A stretch of 64,000 nt of DNA from Hyphomicrobiales bacterium (GTDB lineage: Bacteria; Pseudomonadota; Alphaproteobacteria; Rhizobiales; Rhizobiaceae), in the NCBI GenBank assembly GCA_900468625.1, contig UBUL01000007.1:1-64000 (forward strand). Direction: 5' to 3'. Shown one piece after another: positions 29,373-38,529 of the stretch. Within the stretch, counting starts at the first letter, position 1; every line of letters starts with the position of its first letter. A program made the translations under genes and the position numbers. The notes beneath the pieces were generated by a model. That model ran no database searches, was not told the DNA's origin, and saw nothing but the letters and a program-made list of their open reading frames with translations.

Positions 29373-30821
29373 TTGCGTTTCGAAGCCCTCAACCGTCTCT
29401 GGGACAGCGTTCGGGAGACCAGCCATGATTTCCGCGCCTCGACGGACGTGTTTCCCGTCGTCGATATCGAAAAACTCGGCGCGACGCTCGACCTGAAGGA
29501 AAAGGGAGCCGCTGCCGGCCGGCAGAACCGGCCGCCGCCGGATGCGCAGTCTCATGACGAGACGGAGCAGCGCGTCATCGCCTGGGTCGAGGCGGAAAAG
29601 AAGAGTTCCTATCAGATCCTCGAAGACCAGTTTCAGACCTTCGACAGCCGATTGCGCAATCTCGATTTCGAAGGCCAGTTCGGGCTGATCCGTCAGGCGA
29701 ACGCGTCAAGCATCTCCGATTTCAAGGCCGAAGTGGCAAGCGGCGTCGACGAGCTTCATGGCCTGCGCCGCAAGCTGAAAGCCGCCGAGGACGAGATGGT
29801 GGGGTTCAAAGCCAAGCACAGGCTGCAGCGCGCGGCAAAGGTTTCCAGCAGAGCGGCATGGGGCTTCAAGGTCTCGCTGATCGTCTTTCTCGTGCTCATC
29901 GAAATGATGATGAACGGCAGTTTCCTCGCCAAGGGCAGCGAGCAGGGTCTGGTCGGTGGTGTCACCGAAGCGGCCGCCTTCGCCTTCTTGAACATCGGCA
30001 CGGCGCTGATGTTTTCATTCTTCTGCGTGCGCTTTCTGGTGCATCGCTCCTTTGCGCTGAAGCTGCTCGGTCTGTTGGGGCTTGTCGCCTATGTGGGCGT
30101 GGCGCTGGGGATCAATATCGCTCTGGCGCATTATCGCGAAGTTTCCGCAACGATCCTGAGCGGCGCCGGTGCCGAGGTGATCCAGCGCCTGAAGGCGGCA
30201 CCGCTCGGGCTGCAGGAGCTGAACTCCTGGATGCTCTTTGCCATCGGCCTGATGTTTTCGCTCGTCGCCTTCATCGATGGCTGCTACCTGACAGATCCCT
30301 ATCCGGGTTTTGCCGGCGTGCAGAAGCGCCTCGATGCGGCGAGAGACAATTACATCGACCGCAAGCTCGATCTGATCGAGGACCTGCGCGAGATCCGCGA
30401 CGAACATAACGGCAAGATTGAGGAGATCATACGAGACCTCTCGCTTCGCCGACAGGAAACGGCGGCCATCATCGCCCATCGTGCGAGGACTGCGGGCCTT
30501 TTCGCCGAACACCAGAACCATCTCGAGCGCGCCGCGAATGTGCTGCTCACCTCCTACCGCGATGCCAACCGTGCCGCGCGAACCGAGCCGGAGCCTTCCT
30601 ACTTCAAGACCGCTTACAAGATGGAGCGACTGACGCCTGTCATGCGGACCGAAGAGGAATGGGATGACAAGGTGCTGGGCTCGCGTATTCAAGGCGCGCA
30701 GGCGGAATTGTCGGAGCAGATCAAGCGGATCGGCGACGAATTCGAGCGCGCCATCGAGAAATATCATCAGCTCGATAATCTTTTCCCGGAGAGCATCCTT
30801 GGCGCGACGCAAGCGGCGTAG
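29373..30821 (+). CDS. Four-pass membrane protein with coiled coils, motor-like operon gene 1
   Basis: A 482-aa protein of unknown function. The N-terminal ~160 residues are soluble and largely helical. Four hydrophobic segments follow (about 163-181, 198-222, 228-252 and 284-303), then a long charged helical tail (about 315-375 and 430-470) that should form coiled coils. The start is a TTG at 29373 with GGGGAAG just upstream; no better in-frame start is visible. It heads an operon of four overlapping genes, which implies a complex with the MotA/MotB-like proteins. I recognise no named family. Confidence 0.75.
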   Translation: MRFEALNRLWDSVRETSHDFRASTDVFPVVDIEKLGATLDLKEKGAAAGRQNRPPPDAQSHDETEQRVIAWVEAEKKSSYQILEDQFQTFDSRLRNLDFEGQFGLIRQANASSISDFKAEVASGVDELHGLRRKLKAAEDEMVGFKAKHRLQRAAKVSSRAAWGFKVSLIVFLVLIEMMMNGSFLAKGSEQGLVGGVTEAAAFAFLNIGTALMFSFFCVRFLVHRSFALKLLGLLGLVAYVGVALGINIALAHYREVSATILSGAGAEVIQRLKAAPLGLQELNSWMLFAIGLMFSLVAFIDGCYLTDPYPGFAGVQKRLDAARDNYIDRKLDLIEDLREIRDEHNGKIEEIIRDLSLRRQETAAIIAHRARTAGLFAEHQNHLERAANVLLTSYRDANRAARTEPEPSYFKTAYKMERLTPVMRTEEEWDDKVLGSRIQGAQAELSEQIKRIGDEFERAIEKYHQLDNLFPESILGATQAA

Positions 30822-31617
30822 CCGGCGCGGCGGGTCCGCCGGTCTCATCATCGCGACTATCTGCCTTGCGGTCCTATCTCTCGGGATCGTCGGCGCCTAT
30901 GGCTGGCTGCGTTACAAGGCGAGCGGCAACGTCGCCGTCGATCAAGCCTCGCTCTGCCCGGTGGACGGTCCTAAGGCGGAAACGGCCATCCTCCTCGACG
31001 TCACGGATCCGATCGCCGATACGACGGCGCTCGACCTGCGCAACCAGTTTCAGAAGATCGTGGCCGAAGTGCCGATCGGCGGCGCCATCGATATCTATGC
31101 GCTGACCGAGAAGGAGGGCGAGCTGATTCAGACCTTCCATGGCTGCAATCCCGGCAGCGGTGCGAATGTCGACGAGTGGACCAGCAATCCGCGCCTGGCG
31201 CAGGCGCGATGGGAGCAAGGCTTCCAGAAGCCGCTCACAGAGATTGCGAGCAAGCTGACCGAAGGCGAGTCCGGCCAGCTGTCGCCGATCATGGCGGCCA
31301 TCCAGAAGATCAATCTGGAAGTCTTTGCCAATGCGCGGGCCGGCATGCCGAAGCGCCTTTATATAGCCTCCGACATGCTTGAGCATACGGCAGCCTTTTC
31401 GAATTATCGCGACGGCGCCTCCTATCAGAAATACCAGCACAGTCCGGCAAACGACCGCTTTCGCACGTCGCTGGATGGTGTCATCGTCAAGATCCTTGCC
31501 TTTCAACGGCCGAACATGAAGTTCAGCATGGAGGAGCTGGCGAACTTCTGGGCACAATGGATCAAGAACAATAAGGGCGATTTTGACGGCTTCGTGCGGT
31601 TGGAAGGGATACGCTGA
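30799..31617 (+). CDS. Membrane-anchored vWA-like protein, motor-like operon gene 2
   Basis: A 272-aa protein starting at a TTG inside the end of gene 1, with CGGAGAG ahead of it. A very basic start (MARRKRRSRRGG) precedes one membrane anchor (about 13-33). The outside domain begins with ETAILLDVTDPIADTTALDL, which looks like the first strand and metal-site loop of a von Willebrand A fold, although the canonical DxSxS is replaced by DVTDP. KRLYIASDMLEH fits a later strand. Function is unknown. Confidence 0.7.
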   Translation: MARRKRRSRRGGSAGLIIATICLAVLSLGIVGAYGWLRYKASGNVAVDQASLCPVDGPKAETAILLDVTDPIADTTALDLRNQFQKIVAEVPIGGAIDIYALTEKEGELIQTFHGCNPGSGANVDEWTSNPRLAQARWEQGFQKPLTEIASKLTEGESGQLSPIMAAIQKINLEVFANARAGMPKRLYIASDMLEHTAAFSNYRDGASYQKYQHSPANDRFRTSLDGVIVKILAFQRPNMKFSMEELANFWAQWIKNNKGDFDGFVRLEGIR

Positions 31618-32555
31618 TGGCTGACACCGACACCAGATATCTCATCCGGGATTATGGACCGATGGTGCTCTTCGCGTCCATCACCATCGGCGGCATGATC
31701 TTCATCTGGACGTCGAAGCTCGCGGGCTGGTCGCTGCCCATCGTGACGGGCATACCGCTCTTGCTGATGGGAATCTACTTCATCGTGTCGCTGGCCGTTG
31801 CCGGGTTCCGGCTGCACAACGAGCAGGCGGGCGACAACCTCTACTACATGGGCTTTCTTTTTACCCTGTCGAGCCTCGGCGTGTCGCTCTATCTCTTTGC
31901 CGGCGAAACATCGATCGAGACCATCGTCCGCAATTTCGGCATCGCCGTCACCTCGACCATTGCCGGCGTGACGCTGCGCATTCTCTTCAACCAGATGCGG
32001 CGCGACCCGATCGACATCGAGCGCAGCGTGCGCCATGAGCTTGCCGAGATGACACGGCGCGTGCGCACGGAACTCGACTCCTCGTCACGCGAATTTTCGC
32101 ATTACCGGCGCGTCAGCAACCAGATGCTGTCGGAAGGATTCGAGGAGATCGCGCGCCAGGCGGAGCGCAACGGCCAGGAAATCAACAAGATCCTCGAAAT
32201 GCTGGCGAAGCAGGCCGTGACGCCGATCAACGACGCGGCCGCCCAGCTGACGACGACGACATCGCAGCTTTCGGAGATCATCGGCACCTTCGGCGCCGCC
32301 GTCGAGAATGTCGGCAGGAAACTGGAAGAGATACGCTCGCCGGAGGATGTGGTGCGGGCAGAGCTGGCGCCGGCGATCGCGGCCATAAAGGAGATGTCGG
32401 AGGCACAATTGCAGCCGCTTCGCAACATAGAAGTGGTGCTCGGCCGCATGGCGGAGGCGATGGGGCAGGCGCCGCTGCCGAAACCACAGGTCGATGGCGG
32501 TGTCGCTGCCGCGCCCGGTAATCGGCCGCAAAAACGCTGGTGGCATCTATGGTAG
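31617..32555 (+). CDS. MotA/TolQ-like membrane protein, motor-like operon gene 3
   Basis: A 312-aa protein with about four hydrophobic segments (14-32, 39-62, 79-96 and 103-127) and a long helical tail (about 140-270) likely to form a cytoplasmic coiled coil. The layout resembles MotA/ExbB/ZorA-type subunits that surround a MotB-like dimer, but sequence identity to them is not evident. Its ATG overlaps the gene 2 stop (TGATG) and its end overlaps gene 4, so it is coupled to both. Confidence 0.65.
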   Translation: MADTDTRYLIRDYGPMVLFASITIGGMIFIWTSKLAGWSLPIVTGIPLLLMGIYFIVSLAVAGFRLHNEQAGDNLYYMGFLFTLSSLGVSLYLFAGETSIETIVRNFGIAVTSTIAGVTLRILFNQMRRDPIDIERSVRHELAEMTRRVRTELDSSSREFSHYRRVSNQMLSEGFEEIARQAERNGQEINKILEMLAKQAVTPINDAAAQLTTTTSQLSEIIGTFGAAVENVGRKLEEIRSPEDVVRAELAPAIAAIKEMSEAQLQPLRNIEVVLGRMAEAMGQAPLPKPQVDGGVAAAPGNRPQKRWWHLW

Positions 32556-33562
32556 CAGAAGGCTCGGACAGCACGCCCAAACTGGAGCACAAGGGCTACA
32601 ACCGCGGCCTGATCCTTGGCCTGACGATGGCCGAATCCATGCTGCTTCTGGTCTTCTGCCTGCTGCTCGTAGCCGCCGCCTTGATTTCAGCGGAGAGAAA
32701 TAAGCGCTACGAAGTCGAGCGAAAGCTTGAGAAGGCGGAGCAGCAGGTCGCGGTGCTTGAGAAGAAAAGAGCCGAGCAGGCAGCCGAAATCGTGCTTATG
32801 CAGTCCAAGGTCGTCTCCGGCGATCTCTCTGCTGCCGACAAGGCGGTCGTAGACAAGCAGTGGCGGGAGTTGGTGCTGGCGAAAGAAGCGCTCGACAGCG
32901 TAACGGATCAGGGTGCGACACCGGCCGATCTGCAATCGCTGTCCAAGGTTGCTGCCGTTCTGAAGGAACATGGCGTGTCGCTCGCGGCAGCACCCGATGC
33001 GGTCAACAAGCTTCTGGCCAGTAATGGCGGCGGCAACGGCATGCACGACTGGCCGCCCATCATCAATCTCGACGATGCCAAGAAGAATTATTTCCAATCG
33101 GGAAGTGCCGAGCTCACGGGCACGTTCGCCCAGCTTCTCGGCACGACGATCACCGATGAAATCGCCAGCAATCTGAGCCTTTATGGCGCCAATATCGTCG
33201 AGGTGATCGGCCACACGGACGAGCAGCCGGTAGCGCGTGAAAAATCCAATCTCGACGATACGATCATCAGCGCGATGGACGGCAAGCTGCCGATATCGGC
33301 GTTGCTGCCCGCCGACAATGCCGGGCTCGGCCTTGCCCGCGCCATTGCCGTTGCCAATGTGCTCAAGGCCAATCCGAAGCTGAAGGATGCCACCATCCTG
33401 CCGATGTCCGCCGCCCAGCTGATCCTGCCCGGCGATACCATCACATCGGGCCATCGCGGCGCTGTCGAAGCGCGCCGCCGCATCGAAATCCGCGTGCGGG
33501 GCAGGGCGGCGCCGGTTGCCGTCATCAATGCCGGTGCCGCGCCCTCGACAAACACGCAGTAG
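32549..33562 (+). CDS. MotB/OmpA-like stator protein, motor-like operon gene 4
   Basis: A 337-aa protein with one N-terminal membrane helix (about 20-46) carrying an acidic residue, E29, in MAESMLLLVFCLLLV, at the place where MotB has its proton-binding Asp. A coiled coil follows (about 48-85). The C-terminal ~140 residues form an OmpA-like peptidoglycan-binding domain (VEVIGHTDEQP, then LGLARAIAVANVL and EARRRIEIRV). A GTG at 32540 would add three residues. With gene 3 it could form an ion-driven, wall-anchored unit. Confidence 0.75.
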   Translation: MVAEGSDSTPKLEHKGYNRGLILGLTMAESMLLLVFCLLLVAAALISAERNKRYEVERKLEKAEQQVAVLEKKRAEQAAEIVLMQSKVVSGDLSAADKAVVDKQWRELVLAKEALDSVTDQGATPADLQSLSKVAAVLKEHGVSLAAAPDAVNKLLASNGGGNGMHDWPPIINLDDAKKNYFQSGSAELTGTFAQLLGTTITDEIASNLSLYGANIVEVIGHTDEQPVAREKSNLDDTIISAMDGKLPISALLPADNAGLGLARAIAVANVLKANPKLKDATILPMSAAQLILPGDTITSGHRGAVEARRRIEIRVRGRAAPVAVINAGAAPSTNTQ

Positions 33563-33580
33563 TGCTCGTTCCGCCTGTTA

Positions 33581-35203
<1,623 letters not shown>

Positions 35204-35448
35204 GGTTACGCGCGGTCCGAAGAAAGTTTTTCGGGGGCCTTATGCCACGGGTCGCGCGCTCTGTCGCAGGTTTTCGAGCAGAGAGCTGCGATCGATAGCG
35301 ACCTGACGCTCAGGAGCGACAGCTTCTGGAGGGTCCCATTTGGCCCGAGGAAGGGAAACTTTCGTCGGAACGGCGGATTTCCGCTCCATTCACCCCTTCA
35401 GCAACGCGACATCCGGCTACAGCGCCATCGTCCATCCACTCTCACCCG

Positions 35449-36591
35449 TCAGCCGCGATATGCCGGGCGCGGTCGTGAGGATCGCATTTTTCGGAGGATG
35501 GGGCGCTCTATGAACAGATAGCAGACGATCGCAAACGCCAGCGACCCCAATGCGATCAATGCAGGCTGTGCGGCATGCGGTATCCCTAAGCGCAGAAGCA
35601 GCGCCATTACCATGATGCCGGTCAGCACATGCCAAACGTAAATGGAATAGGAGGCATCTCCCAGAAAATGCAGGAATGCCAGCCTGGGAACGCCGTGCTC
35701 TCGCTCCGCAAAAACAGCGCCCGTCAACAGCAGCCCCGCCGGCACGCCCCAGCGAACAGCCCGCTCCAAATGGGTGAACGGTTCACTCGCCAGCAGCAGC
35801 ACGAATCCGGCGACCATTAGGCCGATGGCGGCGTGAAAAGGCAACCGGAAGCCGCGCTTCCACAGGTGCCCGATGACGATTCCGGCGGCGAATTCCAGAA
35901 TGATCGGCTGGGTGAAAACACTGACATAGCCGAGGGGCAGCAAATAATCCGCAATGACGACGGCCGTCAGGCTCGCCATCAGGAACCATAGCCGCCTGAA
36001 CTCCGGCAGAAGCAACGAAATGGAAAAGATGAGATAGAAGAACATCTCATAGGACAAGGTCCATCCCTGCTCGACGACCGGATGCAGTGCTTCGTCCTTC
36101 ATAGCGGGCAGGAAAAACAGCGAGCCGATCAGATTGTCGACGCTCGAATCCGTGTTGAAGAAGAATTGCGGTTTCACCACCGCCACGGTGAATGTTGCCA
36201 CCGTCGCAATCCAGTAAAGCGGTACTATTCTGACCAGTCGTCGCAACATGAATTCCTGCGGGCCGATCGGTTTTCCAACGGTCGTGACCCACATGATGAA
36301 GCCGCTGATGACGAAGAATATATCGACACCGGCGGCTCCGATCTTGAAGTCCAGGCCGTATGCCTCGCTGACATGGAAGCAAAGAACCGAGATCGCCGCG
36401 ATGGCGCGCAGATATTGAATGCTCTTGATATCGCTGCCGGTTTTCAGGATGGTGCCTCGCAGGATTGGACTGCTATCGCCGACGCCTCGAAGGTCGAAAT
36501 CAAGCGATAAAGCGCTTTGAAAGGCCGAGCACCCATGCAGAACAGCTTTGAGGCACGACTGACGGAATATTGCTACATATTGCTGCAGCAA
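35449..36591 (-). CDS. Acyltransferase-3 family membrane protein, start unclear
   Basis: An integral membrane O-acyltransferase of the OafA/acyltransferase-3 type, used to acetylate polysaccharides or lipids. Family features begin at IKSIQYLRAIAAISVLCFHV, with the catalytic His in CFHV, then GAAGVDIFFVISGFIMWVTT; about ten membrane segments follow. No ATG or GTG precedes the conserved start: the only in-frame start is a TTG at 36591, 55 codons further up and without a visible ribosome binding site. The true start may be unusual, or the N-terminus may have drifted. Confidence 0.7.
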   Translation of the reverse strand: MLQQYVAIFRQSCLKAVLHGCSAFQSALSLDFDLRGVGDSSPILRGTILKTGSDIKSIQYLRAIAAISVLCFHVSEAYGLDFKIGAAGVDIFFVISGFIMWVTTVGKPIGPQEFMLRRLVRIVPLYWIATVATFTVAVVKPQFFFNTDSSVDNLIGSLFFLPAMKDEALHPVVEQGWTLSYEMFFYLIFSISLLLPEFRRLWFLMASLTAVVIADYLLPLGYVSVFTQPIILEFAAGIVIGHLWKRGFRLPFHAAIGLMVAGFVLLLASEPFTHLERAVRWGVPAGLLLTGAVFAEREHGVPRLAFLHFLGDASYSIYVWHVLTGIMVMALLLRLGIPHAAQPALIALGSLAFAIVCYLFIERPILRKMRSSRPRPAYRG

Positions 36592-36706
36592 CAGTTTTCA
36601 ATGAAAACGGATGATTTCCCATCGGTTTTCGTCGCTGAGATCGGGCAATTCGGATGTGGGGCGCGTGCCGGTAAGGCGGAAGGCTTCGGCAATCCGCCGA
36701 AACTGC

Positions 36707-37441
36707 TCAGACCGTTCGAACTTCGGCAAGCCGTTTGACCGCGTATTCGTCCCGCCAGCAGACAGCAGCCTCCCATGCGGCTGACGCCTGTGCGGCGATA
36801 TCATACGCGCCATCGTCAAGGTCGGCAGCGTTCTCGGGCAATACGAGATCAAGATCGGGAACATCGACATGGGACTCATCCCAGTCGATCAACGCGACGC
36901 GGTCTGCCGTCATACGGACGTTGCCGGGGTTGTTGGGATTGCCATGGACAACGCATGTCTGACGCCCAGCGAGCCGCGCCCACGCCGCTCGACATCGGAT
37001 AACGCCCTCGTATGGCATCGCGGCAAGGTTGATCCTTGTTCCTGTCTCGACATGCAGCAGGTCGGCCGACGATCGCCAGCCTGGCCGCTGCGGCCAGCCC
37101 TGTGTCAACCGGTGCAGCTCGCGGAGCGTGTCGGCAACGCGACGCCAATCGCCCCTGGTCTTGGGTGGTTCACCTTCGATATATTTCATCACCACCAGAC
37201 CATCCACGAAGAACCGGCCATCCGTCGTCGGGATTGGCACCGGAACGGTCATGCCTTCACGGGCGAGATGTAGGAGTAGTTCGGTTTCCCAGGCAAGATC
37301 AGCGTCGGTTCTGGAGCCGAGACGACCGACCGCAATCTGGCCATCGACACGAACGCTCCACACATCGTTGGCAACTCCACCGGTAAGTGAGGCTATGCGA
37401 GCCGCACTTTTACCCCATTGTCCGAGTGCTTCCCATCCCAT
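36707..37441 (-). CDS. APH-fold phosphotransferase-like protein, catalytic Asp replaced
   Basis: A 244-aa protein of the aminoglycoside phosphotransferase/choline kinase fold. Visible elements are the N-lobe LTGGVANDVWSVRVDGQIAV, the hinge VVMKYIEGEPP and the C-lobe metal-binding motif LIDWDESHVDVPDLDL (D187, D189). The catalytic loop reads VVHGNPNNPGN (166-174), where active enzymes have HGDxxxxN; the Asp is Asn at 168. It may be inactive or altered. The substrate is unknown. Confidence 0.75.
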   Translation of the reverse strand: MGWEALGQWGKSAARIASLTGGVANDVWSVRVDGQIAVGRLGSRTDADLAWETELLLHLAREGMTVPVPIPTTDGRFFVDGLVVMKYIEGEPPKTRGDWRRVADTLRELHRLTQGWPQRPGWRSSADLLHVETGTRINLAAMPYEGVIRCRAAWARLAGRQTCVVHGNPNNPGNVRMTADRVALIDWDESHVDVPDLDLVLPENAADLDDGAYDIAAQASAAWEAAVCWRDEYAVKRLAEVRTV

Positions 37442-37806
37442 TGGTGATACCCCTGGCGCATCATTGATGCTGAACTTGCTTGGCCGCAGGCGCGTACAGA
37501 GCCAATTAACTCGAGTTCAACAAACTCGGCAAGTTGGCCTTGCAGCCTCTGCTTCAGGGATATCCAGGAGCTTGCAGCGCGCTTGAGGGCCGCGATTCCT
37601 CAGATAATCAGCTACGATTACAGTTCAGAAACGAATTCACCGGGCCATTGCAGACCCGGTGAACGTTTAGATTGAGACACGGACTTTGCGACAAACGCAA
37701 TGTTGATGTCACCCTAGGTGAATGGGTTCGTTACAAAAGTCACGAATTTTTCAAAAGGCTAACGTTTTCAATGGCCATTCCCTGAGACGCTGCAAAAAGC
37801 GATCTT

Positions 37807-37828
37807 GTTGGTCGTAAACAAATGTCAC
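37807..37828. repeat. Left 22-nt inverted repeat bracketing the CBASS operon
   Basis: GTTGGTC followed by three variable bases and AACAAATGTCAC. Its reverse complement matches 40919-40940 at 18 of 22 positions, including a perfect 12-nt end. The two lie 3.1 kb apart around the CBASS genes with no transposase between them. Confidence 0.6.
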
Positions 37829-37844
37829 TCCGTAACTCCGGCAA

Positions 37845-37870
37845 CAAAAAAAGACTCGCCTGAGCGAGTC
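37845..37870 (-). terminator. Terminator of the CBASS operon
   Basis: Read on the minus strand, GACTCGC-TCAG-GCGAGTC is a perfect 7-bp stem followed by a run of eight T residues. It lies directly downstream of the E2-like gene, the last gene of the operon. Confidence 0.88.
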
Positions 37871-37891
37871 CTTTGATTGGGGAGGGGGAGT

Positions 37892-38521
37892 TCAGCGCTT
37901 TGGCAGATCCGAACGCTTATAGAGCCGTACATTGCCGGGGAGGGTAAACGCTGGCGTGACACCAGCAAGAAATTCTTCGAGATCATGCCTGAGGCTAAGC
38001 TTGTCTGGGAAGCAGTAGTAGCTGTCGTTTGTAGCATAGAAGAAAGCTCCCATGCCCTGCGTCATGTCAGACAACCCCGAAAGCCGTGCGGCCTTCGCGC
38101 TTTCGGGAAGGTAGTGGCTCCAGTAGGATCCGAAGTCGTTCCCGAAGTCTTCGTCCTCATCGCCGTTCTCGTTTGCACGCAAGAGGCTTCGCGCGTCGTA
38201 GACGGCGGACTGGACAGCCAGAAGGGGATCGGCCGGAACGGTCGGCGTCTTCAAACAGATCCGCGCGACTTGGCCGAGCTTTGGGATCGGTTCGATATGC
38301 GGACGAGGACGCGCCCTATCGTAGCTTTCGATGAAGGCCTGAGGCTTTGAGTAGGGAAAGTTCTTGTCGGCGAGCACCAGCAGTCTGACGCCCATCGTCC
38401 GGACACGCCAGCCTTGTCCGCCAAACACGCGGATCAGCGCATGGTCGTCAGGCAGCTTTCCCTCGAAGGCTTCTTCAAGGGATTCAAACCAGCTATCGAT
38501 CTCCTGAGTGGCATATGACAT
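37892..38521 (-). CDS. CBASS E2-like protein (short type II)
   Basis: A 209-aa protein resembling ubiquitin-conjugating E2 folds of bacterial conjugation systems. The region VRLLVLADKNFPYSKPQAFI followed by RPHIEPIP and GQVARICLKTP places a likely catalytic cysteine at C89, after the typical PHI-P stretch. In short type II CBASS an E2 without E1 and JAB partners modifies or primes the CD-NTase. It starts 8 bases after the CD-NTase stop. The E2 assignment rests on pattern and context, with no search run. Confidence 0.75.
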   Translation of the reverse strand: MSYATQEIDSWFESLEEAFEGKLPDDHALIRVFGGQGWRVRTMGVRLLVLADKNFPYSKPQAFIESYDRARPRPHIEPIPKLGQVARICLKTPTVPADPLLAVQSAVYDARSLLRANENGDEDEDFGNDFGSYWSHYLPESAKAARLSGLSDMTQGMGAFFYATNDSYYCFPDKLSLRHDLEEFLAGVTPAFTLPGNVRLYKRSDLPKR

Positions 38522-38529
38522 CGATAGCC

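Larger units (their letters stand above)
37442..37891. other. Gap upstream of the APH gene, left edge of CBASS
   Basis: No gene is supportable in these 450 bases. The part near 37660-37830 is richer in A+T than the surroundings. It contains the left inverted repeat (37807-37828) and the CBASS terminator (37853-37870). Confidence 0.5.

Noticed and set aside
29373..33562. Four-gene operon as a classic Zorya system
   Set aside because: Genes 3 and 4 resemble ZorA/ZorB in design, but no ZorC, ZorD or ZorE partner is present and genes 1 and 2 do not fit them, so I do not call it Zorya.
29373..33562. Four-gene operon as Tol-Pal or flagellar stator
   Set aside because: No tolA, tolB, pal or flagellar genes nearby, and the two extra proteins have no counterpart in those systems.
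36517..36738. 73-codon plus-strand frame between the acyltransferase and APH genes
   Set aside because: It overlaps the end of the APH gene and has no family pattern.
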